NCBI GenBank assembly: GCA_963675925.2
Contig: CAXXIB010000006.1
Coordinates: forward strand, 62,001-126,000
Direction: 5' to 3'
Source of the DNA: CAXXOK01 sp963675925
GTDB lineage: Bacteria > Bacillota > Clostridia > Christensenellales > Aristaeellaceae
DNA length: 64,000 bases
Within the stretch, counting starts at the first letter, position 1, and every line of letters starts with the position of its first letter. Position numbers and translations under genes: made by a program. Below, one piece after another: positions 7,895 through 15,766 of this stretch. The notes under the pieces were generated by a model, which ran no database searches, was not told the DNA's origin, and saw only the letters and a list, made by a program, of their open reading frames with translations.

Positions 7895-8489
7895 TGCCTG
7901 TCACCTCCAGCTTACTTACGGTTTCACTGAGCACTTGATTTACGATGCGTATTACCGAGTTGGATGTTAAGGTTGCGCCGGTAATGGCATCAATCTGCTT
8001 ACCATCGTTTTCGCCGTAGGCAAGGGTTGTGCCGGTCGTAATCGCGATATTTCTGAACTGCTCGCGATATGCAAGCTCATCAATGCGGCCGCCCAGTCCC
8101 GGGGTTTCGCTCTGATCGGTGAACACAATGCCGGTGATCTGATCCAGCTGCGCAGAAACGCCCAAATAGCCGGATATGCCGCCCCATAGTCCGCGGCCGG
8201 TGAAGGGAATGGCGTAGGCTGATGGCTGCCCATCTGCGGCCAAATACGCGTACAACGCAACACCGGAAACCGTGGTCTGCTTTACGTTTGCTTCAAAGCG
8301 TTTTAGCACCTCGTCGGCGCTGCCATCCTGACTGAGATCAAATACGTAAAGAATGGCTTTTAGCTCTGCAAGCTTTTCATTCTCCTGTATTTTCGGCAGG
8401 AACAGCGCGTTTGCCCCGGCCAGAAGAAAGGTGAAAGCCGCACTGATGATTACCATAAAGACAATCGTATAAATACGTCCTTTATTCAT
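7887..8489 (-). CDS. nqrC: Na+-translocating NADH:quinone reductase subunit C (covalent FMN)
   Basis: A 200-residue protein with one N-terminal membrane anchor (residues about 7-29) and an extracytoplasmic FMN-binding domain. DAITGATLTSNSV near residues 170-182 contains the ApbE flavinylation motif, in which the second Thr of TGAT carries FMN by a phosphoester bond. TPGLGGRIDE upstream is the other conserved loop. It is shorter than Vibrio NqrC (about 257) and nearer RnfG in size. It overlaps nqrB by 4 bp (ATGA). No apbE is in the window, so the flavin transferase must be elsewhere. Confidence 0.92.
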   Translation of the reverse strand: MNKGRIYTIVFMVIISAAFTFLLAGANALFLPKIQENEKLAELKAILYVFDLSQDGSADEVLKRFEANVKQTTVSGVALYAYLAADGQPSAYAIPFTGRGLWGGISGYLGVSAQLDQITGIVFTDQSETPGLGGRIDELAYREQFRNIAITTGTTLAYGENDGKQIDAITGATLTSNSVIRIVNQVLSETVSKLEVTGND

Positions 8490-9460
8490 GCTGCCACCTG
8501 ACTCTCGGTTTTTTTCTTGCTTTTCAGGATCTTGATGTTCCTGTCAATCAGCGGTACAAAGGCGTTGACAATCAAAATGGCGAACATGATGCCTTCCGTA
8601 AACAGCGAAAAGGCACGGATAATCATCGCTACGATTGCAATCAACGCACCATAGATATATTTAGAAAGTTCTTGTTTTGGGGCGGAAACCGGGTCGGTTG
8701 CCATGAAAACAGTGGCGAAAAGGAACCCGCCGGACAGGATGGAAAACAGCGGATCCGCTTCAATGACACCTGTAAAGTAGAGGATAGCACTGAAAACCGC
8801 AAACGTGACCAGCGAGGACACAATAATTTTCCAGGATGCCGTTTTGGTCACGATGAGATAGATACCCGCCAGCAGGATCAGCAGCGCGCTTGTTTCACCA
8901 AGCGACCCGGAGATATTGCCAAGAAATAACCGCAAGTAATCGGTTACAATGCCTTCTTTGCCAAGGAGTATCATCGGGGTGGCGGAGGTCATGGCGTCAA
9001 CACCGCTGCTCCACTTGACAAACCCGCCAAGAAGGCCCGTATAGGGCTGCGCCCAGGTGATGGTCATATGGGCCGGAAATGCAACATAGATGAAGCAGCG
9101 GCCGACCAGTGCCGGGTTGAAAATGTTCTTACCGAAACCGCCAAACACGCACTTGCCAAAGACCACGCCAAACGCGATGCCAAGCGCTGCAATCCAAAAC
9201 GGTACGGACGGCGGCAGTGTTAGCGTGTACAAAAGACAGGTTACAAGAACCGCTTCCGACACCTTGGCCTTGTCACCGTTAATCAATCGCATGATGGCAT
9301 ATTCGCTCACGATACCGGTGATGGTAACCACCGACAGCAGCACAAGTGTGCGCAAACCAAACAAGTAAACGGATGCTAATAATAGGGGAAGCAGGCTTAT
9401 CAGTACCCGTGTCATCATCTTTTGTTTGAGAAAAGAATCCTTGAGTTTAATAAGAATCAC
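8486..9460 (-). CDS. nqrB: Na+-translocating NADH:quinone reductase subunit B, short form
   Basis: The main membrane subunit with about ten helices. VDAMTSATPM near residues 155-165 corresponds to the covalent-FMN site (D-x2-S/T-x-A-T). GKNIFNPALVGRCF and FMATDPVSAP are hallmark segments. At 324 residues it is about 90 shorter than Vibrio NqrB, mostly at the N-terminus, the part that contacts NqrA in known structures. The only start after an in-frame stop is GTG at 9460, whose ribosome site is poorly spaced, so the exact start is open. It is first in the operon; no nqrA precedes it. Confidence 0.9.
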   Translation of the reverse strand: MILIKLKDSFLKQKMMTRVLISLLPLLLASVYLFGLRTLVLLSVVTITGIVSEYAIMRLINGDKAKVSEAVLVTCLLYTLTLPPSVPFWIAALGIAFGVVFGKCVFGGFGKNIFNPALVGRCFIYVAFPAHMTITWAQPYTGLLGGFVKWSSGVDAMTSATPMILLGKEGIVTDYLRLFLGNISGSLGETSALLILLAGIYLIVTKTASWKIIVSSLVTFAVFSAILYFTGVIEADPLFSILSGGFLFATVFMATDPVSAPKQELSKYIYGALIAIVAMIIRAFSLFTEGIMFAILIVNAFVPLIDRNIKILKSKKKTESQVAA

Positions 9461-9690
9461 TCCGTTTCAGATCGTGCGGGGCTACTCTGGCGCTTTGTGT
9501 TGTTACTAGTCTGACAGTGTCATAGAGGATGGATTTACATCGTGTCCGCACCCGTAAATGTTGGGATTTTAGCAGCGCATCATGAGTTCTCCATCCAAAT
9601 GCTGTCTTTTCAACCGCACTTTACACAAAGCCTTCATTGCGACCACTGAGTTCCTCGGGCAGGAGCGCACATCATTTTGCAATCCTTCTT
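9461..9690 (-). promoter_or_regulatory. Long, probably structured leader of the nqr operon
   Basis: This stretch lies between the promoter at 9697-9724 and nqrB and carries no credible gene. Inverted repeats that could pair in the transcript: 9-bp arms at 9492-9500 and 9623-9631, 7-bp arms at 9527-9533 and 9590-9596, and inside these 6-bp arms at 9533-9538 and 9554-9559 with GTG/CAC at 9542-9551. The nesting is what a folded RNA would give. Two near-direct repeats (GAGGAACTCA and GGAGAACTCA) also occur in the leader. I do not recognise a named riboswitch; the FMN element motif is absent. Confidence 0.5.
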
Positions 9691-9696
9691 ACTATC

Positions 9697-9724
9697 AGTA
9701 TATAGTAATTGTTACACTTTGCAA
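9697..9724 (-). promoter_or_regulatory. Probable nqr operon promoter
   Basis: Reverse strand TTGCAA, 16 bp, TATACT. It would start transcription near 9690, giving a 5' leader of about 230 nt. Confidence 0.65.
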
Positions 9725-9826
9725 ATAGCAAAATACCAAGCTGCATGGTTATGATGCCAGCTGCTGCTTAACTATCCCTTGGGGGTTGAGCGCTTGCAGG
9801 GCAGCAGGTATAGTAGCCGGATGAAG

Positions 9827-9853
9827 AAAAAGTCCCGACTGATCGGGACTTTT
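9827..9853 (-). terminator. Terminator downstream of the GATase1-like gene
   Basis: AAAAAGTCCCGA, 4-nt loop, TCGGGACTTTT. Same design as the hairpins after tRNA-Pro and after the nqr operon. On the reverse strand it lies about 50 bp past the stop at 9902. Confidence 0.88.
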
Positions 9854-9901
9854 GTAAACTGATACTGCTGTTTCATTTTGATGCACGAAATTGATGCGCT
9901 A

Positions 9902-10648
9902 CTAGGCATAGCTCAGCCAGTCGACGATGTTTCTCCACAGCGGTGCATAGCCGTTCCATGCGATGAACTCCGGCGGACCCCAGTGCGGCGCGCAGTCCGA
10001 TGTGAAGGCGGCGGTGCGGCCCTTGCCATAGGCTCCCACAGCGATAAACGGATCGCCGTCTATTGTCATAATGGTTTTACAGCCGTCTTTGGGCAGCGTT
10101 TTGTTATACCCCAGGAAGTGCGGCCAGTTGTTTGGAAGTCCATTAAGAATTGGGTGATCCTTCTGCACCACAGGGGTTATGCCCTCGGGATGCTCCATGA
10201 GGTCGTCCGTTTGCAGGCAGTTGACTGCAAGGACATCTGCAACGGCAGTTTGACTATACTTGGCTTTGGCATCAACGCCGGAAAACGACATGTAACCGCC
10301 GACCATTAAGAAGCCGCCCCCGGCTTTGACATACTCCCGTATGGTCATGCAGCGGTTTGGCATTCGCACGCTTTTGGTAAACGTATCGGGATGCAGCAGC
10401 AATGTGTTGGAGCCGGTATCGGATAAAATAACACAGGCGTAGGCAGACAGATCGTCCACGGTGAAGGGGAACGCGGTTGGGATTTTGTGATTGGGAAGAT
10501 AGTCGACTATGTAACCGGCACCTTCCAGCGCGGCAATAAGGGTACCCGCGCCCTCTTCGTAGGTGGATGTGTAAAAGGCATCAAAGCCCTTCACATGGGT
10601 GGTGTAACTGGTCCAGGATTCACCCGCTAACAAGATTTTCTTTTGCAT
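9902..10648 (-). CDS. Class I glutamine-amidotransferase-like protein (GATase1_like family)
   Basis: A 248-residue protein of the family formerly called DUF1355, with a class I glutamine-amidotransferase-like fold. It begins ILLAGESWTSY, continues with VILSDTGSNTLLLHP and YVKAGGGFLMVGGYMSFSG, and ends with GKGRTAAFTSDCAPHWGPP, all typical of this group. There is no obvious GxCxG nucleophile elbow, so amidotransferase activity is doubtful; members often sit in sugar or polyol utilisation loci and their role is not established. Start ATG has GGAGGG. It is divergent from the RpiB-like gene, close to sugar system 1, and probably serves the same pathway. Confidence 0.75.
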   Translation of the reverse strand: MQKKILLAGESWTSYTTHVKGFDAFYTSTYEEGAGTLIAALEGAGYIVDYLPNHKIPTAFPFTVDDLSAYACVILSDTGSNTLLLHPDTFTKSVRMPNRCMTIREYVKAGGGFLMVGGYMSFSGVDAKAKYSQTAVADVLAVNCLQTDDLMEHPEGITPVVQKDHPILNGLPNNWPHFLGYNKTLPKDGCKTIMTIDGDPFIAVGAYGKGRTAAFTSDCAPHWGPPEFIAWNGYAPLWRNIVDWLSYA

Positions 10649-10817
10649 CGTATCCCTCCATGAATGTTGTTGATGTGTGGTGTATTTTTACTTCAAATTA
10701 CGGCTTCAAGTTGCACTCGATTCAGCTGTTTTTAGGTGCGATAATCTACCTGTTTTGTGACCGAAAAAACAGGTGAATTTTCTGCCATAATCAGGCATCG
10801 AAAATGGAGCAAACTGT

Positions 10818-10846
10818 TTGTTTGATTGGTGTTCCTGTGGTATAAT
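10818..10846 (+). promoter_or_regulatory. Promoter of the RpiB-like gene
   Basis: TTGTTT, 17 bp, perfect TATAAT at 10841-10846. The start codon is 36 bp further on. A 9-bp inverted repeat (ACCTGTTTT / AAAACAGGT, 10748-10774) lies upstream in the divergent intergenic region and could be a regulator site. Confidence 0.75.
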
Positions 10847-10881
10847 AGAGGAAAGAATAACGGATGAGGGAGGCCTTCCTC

Positions 10882-11478
10882 TTGAAGATGGTAAAAGACA
10901 AACAACTGCTGGTTGGCGCGGACTTTGCCGGGTATCCTTTGAAGGAAGCGGTGTGCGAACATCTGCGCAAAAAAGGATGGACAATTACCGATGTCGGCGT
11001 GACCGATTCGAGCAGCACCGATACCGATTTGATGTTTCACCGCATCGGGCTGAGGGTCGGTTCAATGATCACCGAGGGTGAGTTTGAGCGTGCGTTAATC
11101 TTCTGCGGCACGGGCATGGGCATCCATATTGCGGCCAGTAAATGTCCGCGTGTCCATGCAGGCGTTGTGGAAAGCGTGCCGGCTGCGCTGCGTGCCATAA
11201 CCGGTAACGGGGTCAATGTGCTTGCGATGGGCGCGTTTTATGTCGCGCCGCAAATGGGCTGCGATATTGCCGATGCGTATCTGGGTGCGGAGCTTGGCAG
11301 CGGCTATGAATGGTGGCACAACTTTTACGAGTTCCATAAACTGGCCATTGACGAGCTGGACGCGTTTGACTATGAAGAGTATAAGAAAAACGGTTTCAAG
11401 CTCAAACATTTGGGCGATTTCGAAATCAAGCTCGAGGTTAAACCCGAAGACGACGGGAAAAACCCGATGTGCTGCTGA
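10882..11478 (+). CDS. RpiB/LacAB-family sugar-phosphate isomerase, variant active site
   Basis: A 198-residue aldose-ketose isomerase of the RpiB fold. The catalytic cysteine loop is intact (FCGTGMGIHIA). Two histidines of E. coli RpiB are not: DHVGF is here ADFAGY and HNDTNVLAFG is GNGVNVLAMG. It also has a C-terminal extension of about 50 residues ending in CC. In RpiB a histidine helps open the sugar ring, so its loss points to a substrate that does not cyclise, such as a tetrulose phosphate; this is inference. The TTG at 10882 follows GGGAGG by 8 nt; the upstream ATG at 10864 overlaps that site and is unlikely. It converges on the fucU-like gene. Confidence 0.83.
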   Translation: MKMVKDKQLLVGADFAGYPLKEAVCEHLRKKGWTITDVGVTDSSSTDTDLMFHRIGLRVGSMITEGEFERALIFCGTGMGIHIAASKCPRVHAGVVESVPAALRAITGNGVNVLAMGAFYVAPQMGCDIADAYLGAELGSGYEWWHNFYEFHKLAIDELDAFDYEEYKKNGFKLKHLGDFEIKLEVKPEDDGKNPMCC

Positions 11479-11490
11479 CTGCCAAGCAAT

Positions 11491-11519
11491 AACCCGCCGC
11501 TGCAAAAGCGGCGGGTTTT
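11491..11519 (+). terminator. Terminator between the convergent rpiB-like and fucU-like genes
   Basis: An 11-bp stem AACCCGCCGCT / AGCGGCGGGTT with a GCAAA loop followed by TTTT-rich sequence. It may also stop the opposite operon. Confidence 0.88.
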
Positions 11520-11538
11520 GTGTTGTGTCCTAGCCCGA

Positions 11539-11970
11539 TTATTCCAGCACCCCTTTGGTTAACAGCACGCATCCGTACAGCGCGGTTTCCCCAGTCTGTA
11601 TGGTTGCATAGGCCTTGCGGGCGCGCTCGTAAAACGCAAAGCGTTCTTCAAATCCGATTTTCACGTTGGGGTTAAACTTGTCGATGGTTTTACGAAACTC
11701 GCTCCAAATGGGCGGATCACCCTGCATGCCGGTGCCGGGTACTACGTTTAGCAAGGTAACAGGCGTTTCCACAAAGCGATCCAGGGGAAACAGCTGCAAA
11801 ATCGCGTCCAGCAGCTCGTTCACACCGTGTCCGTCGGCCCGGATACAGCGCTTGCCCATCGAATCCGCAGGGAAGTTCCCATCTCCGATGACAATTTCAT
11901 CGCCGTGTCCCATGGCTGCAAGGGCATACAGCAGATCCGGGGACAGCAGCGGAGAGATTCCTTTGAGCAT
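11539..11970 (-). CDS. RbsD/FucU family sugar mutarotase
   Basis: A 143-residue protein matching FucU/RbsD along its length. The N-terminus MLKGISPLLSPDLLYAL and MGHGDEIVIGDGNFPA, which contains the catalytic His, are diagnostic. These proteins speed interconversion of sugar anomers or ring forms after uptake. It is the last gene of the minus-strand sugar system 1 operon, 56 bp after the second permease. FucU-like sequences are commoner with fucose-like substrates, RbsD with ribose; the sequence looks nearer FucU but the substrate is not settled. Confidence 0.88.
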   Translation of the reverse strand: MLKGISPLLSPDLLYALAAMGHGDEIVIGDGNFPADSMGKRCIRADGHGVNELLDAILQLFPLDRFVETPVTLLNVVPGTGMQGDPPIWSEFRKTIDKFNPNVKIGFEERFAFYERARKAYATIQTGETALYGCVLLTKGVLE

Positions 11971-12026
11971 CGTGTTTTCCTCCGTTATCGCAGTTTATTC
12001 AAAGCGCGGGGAATGTATCGGCTGCG

Positions 12027-13082
12027 CTATGATCGGCCCGCGCCTGCGCCGGTGACCAGCGCTCCTTTGCGCCGGAACACCTGAATGTTGTTATCGGAGA
12101 GATAGTTCAGCACCATGACCAGCAGCAGTACGCCGCCCCAGATCAGGGAGATGTAATAGCTGGACACCGTGGGGAAGCGGTTGAGCCCCGTCTCCAGCAT
12201 TTTCAGCAGCATGGTTGCCAGTACAACACCGGAGATGCGGCCGCTGCCGCCGATGGGGTTGACCCCGCCAAGTACGACGATCAGAACGCATTGCAGGGTA
12301 TACACCGTGCCGTAATCGGCGCGGGCAGAGTTGTAGTTGGCCAGCATAATCATACCGGCCAGCGCTGCGCTCATGCCCGAAAGCATGTAGGTTTTAATCA
12401 GCAGCCGGTCGGTTTTCAGGCCGGAGAACTTGGCTGCAGTCGCCGAAGTACCCAGCATATACAGCTTCGTACCGTAGGTAGTACGCATGAGCAAGAACCA
12501 GATGAGCAGCGCAACGCCGCCGAAAAACAGCAGCTGCACCGGAATCAATCCAAATAGCTTTGAGTTGATGGTGGTAGCGTACACACGCGCCAGCTTGCTT
12601 ACGGCTTTGCCGTTAGTGATGACGATGCTGATGCCCGTAAACAATTCGCTGGTACCAAGCGTTGCCAGGATGGGGGGGATGTGCACCTTGGAGACCAGAA
12701 ATCCGTTAAACGCACCAGCCAGTGCGCCGATGAAAAGCGCTAGCACAAACGCCATCGGGATGACATAAAACGCCAGCCCGCCGTTTTCCAGCTCTAAGTT
12801 TTTCATCATCAGTGCCATCAGGATGGATGTAAGGTTTGCAACGCCGACGACCGACAGGTCGATACCGCCAGTCAGCATGCACAGCATGATGCCGAGTGCC
12901 ATCAGCCCGAACTCCGGAAACTGCGAGGCCATCGTTTGAAAGTTGATTAAGGTGTAGAATTTCTCAAACTTCGTCAGGGCCATGAAGGTCGACCAGAGGA
13001 CAATCATCAGGATGATGCGAAACAGATGCCGGTCTTTGGCATACAACTTGCCTACAAATGTTGTGGGAACTGCACGCTGCAT
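12027..13082 (-). CDS. Sugar ABC transporter permease (RbsC/AraH type), second permease of system 1
   Basis: A 351-residue CUT2-family membrane component. The signature of this family is present: GIMLCMLTGGIDLSVVG near residues 65-82 and GGVNPIGGSGRISG near 280. About eight to ten hydrophobic segments are visible. The ATG overlaps the stop of the preceding permease (TAATG) and has GGGAGGTG, so the two permeases are translationally coupled and probably form a heterodimer channel. It partners the ATPase at 14171-15655. Confidence 0.92.
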   Translation of the reverse strand: MQRAVPTTFVGKLYAKDRHLFRIILMIVLWSTFMALTKFEKFYTLINFQTMASQFPEFGLMALGIMLCMLTGGIDLSVVGVANLTSILMALMMKNLELENGGLAFYVIPMAFVLALFIGALAGAFNGFLVSKVHIPPILATLGTSELFTGISIVITNGKAVSKLARVYATTINSKLFGLIPVQLLFFGGVALLIWFLLMRTTYGTKLYMLGTSATAAKFSGLKTDRLLIKTYMLSGMSAALAGMIMLANYNSARADYGTVYTLQCVLIVVLGGVNPIGGSGRISGVVLATMLLKMLETGLNRFPTVSSYYISLIWGGVLLLVMVLNYLSDNNIQVFRRKGALVTGAGAGRS

Positions 13083-14110
13083 TATGCCACCTCCCTGGAA
13101 AGTTTGCGGGTCCGGCGGATGGAGTTGGCGCGGTAAACCTGCATGGCGCTAACGCCGATACCGATGATAATCAGCGCACCGACAAACACGCTCTTCCATA
13201 CCGTGGGAACGCCGATGAGGATCATGGAGTTTTCGACAACGACGATCAGTAGCGTGCCCAGCATACAGCCAACCAGCGTGCCGGCGCCGCCGGTGATCGC
13301 CGTGCCGCCCAGCACCACGCCGGCGATGATGTTCATCTCCATGCCCAGCATGTTGGTGGGGTGCATCTGCGTCATCATACAGGTACGCATGAGCCCCGCC
13401 AGGCTGGAAACCACGCCCACAAACACATACAGCCAAAACTTGGTCCACTTTACGTTAAACCCGGCACGCAGAGCGGATACGGGGTTGCCGCCCACGGCAT
13501 AAATGCCGCGGCCAAACATGGTTTTACGCAGGATGAACCACGCGATAATCAGGATGGCGACAAACACCAGGATGGACGAATGCATTCGGGACGTGAGGCC
13601 GGACACCGGGTTGGTGGCCACAAACAGCGCGGATTGACCAAACTCCTTCATGCCCGGGGGAATCACAGCCAGCTGCACCGATTTGAGCGTCCCCTGCATG
13701 AAGCCTTTGAACACGCTTGCCGTACCCAAGGTAACGATCAGTGCAGGCAGCCCAAGATGCCCGATGAAAAACCCGTTGAATGCACCCAGCAGCGCGCCGA
13801 TACCGATTGCCATAATGATCGGCAGCAGGATGCCGCCCTGGTAGTCAGCGTCCAGCAGGGTTCTGGTGATGAAAAACGAACTGAGCGATGCCAGTGCGGG
13901 AAACGAAACGTCGATACCGCCGGAGATGATGACCATAAAGGTGCCAATGGCAAAGATGCCCGATACCACCATGGCCGATGCGATATCCACTAGATTGTTT
14001 GAGGTGAAAAACTGACCCGACCGCACCTCGATCAGCATAAACAGCACAAACAGTACGATGGCGATGTACGTTTCGTTGCGTTGCGAAAGTTTCCTGAGTG
14101 TTTTTTGCAA
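13082..14110 (-). CDS. Sugar ABC transporter permease (RbsC type), first permease of system 1
   Basis: A CUT2 permease of 342 residues with GTFMVIISGGIDVSFPA and VLGGTAITGGAGTLVG as family signatures. Paralogous to its neighbour but clearly diverged. The TTG at 14110 is chosen because GGAGGGA lies 6-7 nt upstream; an upstream GTG at 14137 has that ribosome site inside its reading frame. It follows the ATPase by 60 bp and overlaps the next permease start. Confidence 0.9.
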   Translation of the reverse strand: MQKTLRKLSQRNETYIAIVLFVLFMLIEVRSGQFFTSNNLVDIASAMVVSGIFAIGTFMVIISGGIDVSFPALASLSSFFITRTLLDADYQGGILLPIIMAIGIGALLGAFNGFFIGHLGLPALIVTLGTASVFKGFMQGTLKSVQLAVIPPGMKEFGQSALFVATNPVSGLTSRMHSSILVFVAILIIAWFILRKTMFGRGIYAVGGNPVSALRAGFNVKWTKFWLYVFVGVVSSLAGLMRTCMMTQMHPTNMLGMEMNIIAGVVLGGTAITGGAGTLVGCMLGTLLIVVVENSMILIGVPTVWKSVFVGALIIIGIGVSAMQVYRANSIRRTRKLSREVA

Positions 14111-14170
14111 AACAGTTCCCTCCGTTCCGGGCAGCACGGGATGGCCGCGCGCCGCCGCTGTGGCTGTAGA

Positions 14171-15655
14171 TTAGAGCATGACCGATAGGATATCCTGCTC
14201 GTTGGACTCCGCCGGAGTCAGCGTTGCGGCAACGCGCCCGTCTTTAAGCACCATCAGGCTGGAGCAGTTGACCAGCATTTCCGGTAGATCGTCCGAAATG
14301 ATGATAATCGCCATGCCGTCGGCCGCCAGTCCCTGTAAAATCGCATGAATATCGTGCTTGGAGCCAATGTCTACCCCAACAGTGGGGCCGTTGAGCACAA
14401 GCACTTCCGGGTTGCAGGCCAGCCATTTGGCCAGCACGATGCGCTGCTGGTTACCACCCGACAGGGTGGAGCAGGCATTGTCGGCGTTGGGCGTGGCGAT
14501 GGTCATGTCCTTGACCCAGTGAGCGACTTCTTTCTTTCGTTTGTCACGCTGCACCACATGCAGGGAATTGGCCAGGCGGTCAATTTCCGACACCACGATG
14601 TTATCGGCAATCGAGCGCGGAAGGAACAAACCTTCGCTCAGCCTGTCCTCCGGCACATAGCCGATGCGGTGGTGTATCGCGTCCTGCGGGGTTTTCAGGG
14701 TGATGGGCTTGCCGTCTTTCAAAAGCGTGCCGCTTTCCGGGGTATGCAGCCCAAACAGGGACAGGGCAAGCTCCGTGCGGCCCGAATCCAGCAGGCCGGT
14801 AATGCCCAGAATTTCACCCCGGCGCAGCTGAAAGCTGACATCTTCAAAGCTGCCGTTGAGCGTCAGATTTTTGGCCTCCAACACCGGGTCTTCCGAGATG
14901 TTTTTGGGGACAAAGCTGGATTTTTCAAATTTCCGGCCCGTCATATAATACGTAAACCGTTTATCATCCAGCTCGGCTGTATTGCCGGTGACGACCAGTT
15001 CGCCACTGCGCAGGATGGTAAAACGCTCTGAAATCTCAAATACTTCGTTAAGCTTATGGCTGACAAAGAGTATGGAAATACCCTGCGCCTTTAGCTTCAG
15101 GATGATCGAAAACAGCGCCTTTACCTCTTTTTTGGTCAAAGCGGTCGTCGGTTCATCCATAATAATCAGTCGTGCGTTGAACATTAAGGCGCGGCAGATG
15201 GCAACCTGCTGTTTTTCCGCAACGGACAGCGTACCCACCAGCCGGTCCAGATCGACTTGGAAGTTGATTTTGGCAATCGCATCCTCTGCGATTTTGCGCA
15301 TGCGTTTGCGGTTGACAAGCTTGCGGCCGTCGGCCAGCTCGCTATTAAGCGCCAGGTTTTCCATCACGGTCAGGTTTTGAAACACGGAAAAGTCCTGATA
15401 GATGACCTGAATGCCGGCGTTGATCGCTTCGCGGGGCGAAATGCGTTTGTGCCGCTTTCCGCCAAACTCCACATATCCGGCATCCTGTTGATACACGCCG
15501 GATATAACCTTGATTAAGGTGGATTTACCGCAGCCGTTTTCTCCGGCAAGGCAGTGGATTTCCCCGGGCGCAATTTCCAGAGAAACGTTTTTGAGAGCCT
15601 GTACACCGGCAAACGCCTTGTATATGCCCTCGGCCTTGAGCAGTGGCTGGGTCAT
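14171..15655 (-). CDS. Sugar ABC transporter ATPase (RbsA/MglA type, two nucleotide-binding domains)
   Basis: A 494-residue fused double ATPase. Domain 1 has Walker A GENGCGKST (about residues 39-47) and Walker B LIIMDEPTTAL; its signature loop is degenerate (LSVAEKQQ). Domain 2 has a degenerate Walker A (GLLDSGRTELA) but a good signature LSGGNQQRIVLAKW, as is usual for RbsA-type proteins in which one site is weak. The start ATG at 15655 has GGGAGGTG; the in-frame GTG at 15664 overlaps that site. It lies downstream of a strong hairpin separating it from the binding-protein gene. Confidence 0.93.
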   Translation of the reverse strand: MTQPLLKAEGIYKAFAGVQALKNVSLEIAPGEIHCLAGENGCGKSTLIKVISGVYQQDAGYVEFGGKRHKRISPREAINAGIQVIYQDFSVFQNLTVMENLALNSELADGRKLVNRKRMRKIAEDAIAKINFQVDLDRLVGTLSVAEKQQVAICRALMFNARLIIMDEPTTALTKKEVKALFSIILKLKAQGISILFVSHKLNEVFEISERFTILRSGELVVTGNTAELDDKRFTYYMTGRKFEKSSFVPKNISEDPVLEAKNLTLNGSFEDVSFQLRRGEILGITGLLDSGRTELALSLFGLHTPESGTLLKDGKPITLKTPQDAIHHRIGYVPEDRLSEGLFLPRSIADNIVVSEIDRLANSLHVVQRDKRKKEVAHWVKDMTIATPNADNACSTLSGGNQQRIVLAKWLACNPEVLVLNGPTVGVDIGSKHDIHAILQGLAADGMAIIIISDDLPEMLVNCSSLMVLKDGRVAATLTPAESNEQDILSVML

Positions 15656-15700
15656 GGTCCACACCTCCCATGCGCTGTGAGCGCAGTTAATCGTTTGCAG

Positions 15701-15736
15701 GAAGCTCTGCCGGTTCCGGGGAACCGGCAGAGCTTC
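15701..15736 (-). terminator. Hairpin between binding-protein and ATPase genes, system 1
   Basis: A perfect 16-bp stem (GAAGCTCTGCCGGTTC and complement) with a CGGG loop, 31 bp past the binding-protein stop. No U-run follows, so it is more likely an mRNA 3'-end stabiliser or partial terminator than a full stop. Confidence 0.75.
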
Positions 15737-15766
15737 GGTCGGTCGGCTAAATGAACCGAGCGGGGT

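Noticed and set aside
5545..9460. Rnf (ferredoxin:NAD) complex
   Set aside because: No RnfB or RnfC; the flavoprotein has NqrF architecture and NqrD/E segments match Nqr rather than Rnf.
9461..9690. FMN (RFN) riboswitch or 6S RNA in the nqr leader
   Set aside because: The conserved RFN strings are absent and the long closing helix with central bubble of 6S RNA could not be built; only unnamed helices were found.
13361..13993. 210-codon plus-strand frame opposite a permease gene
   Set aside because: His/Gln/Arg-rich antisense of membrane-protein codons; no start signal.
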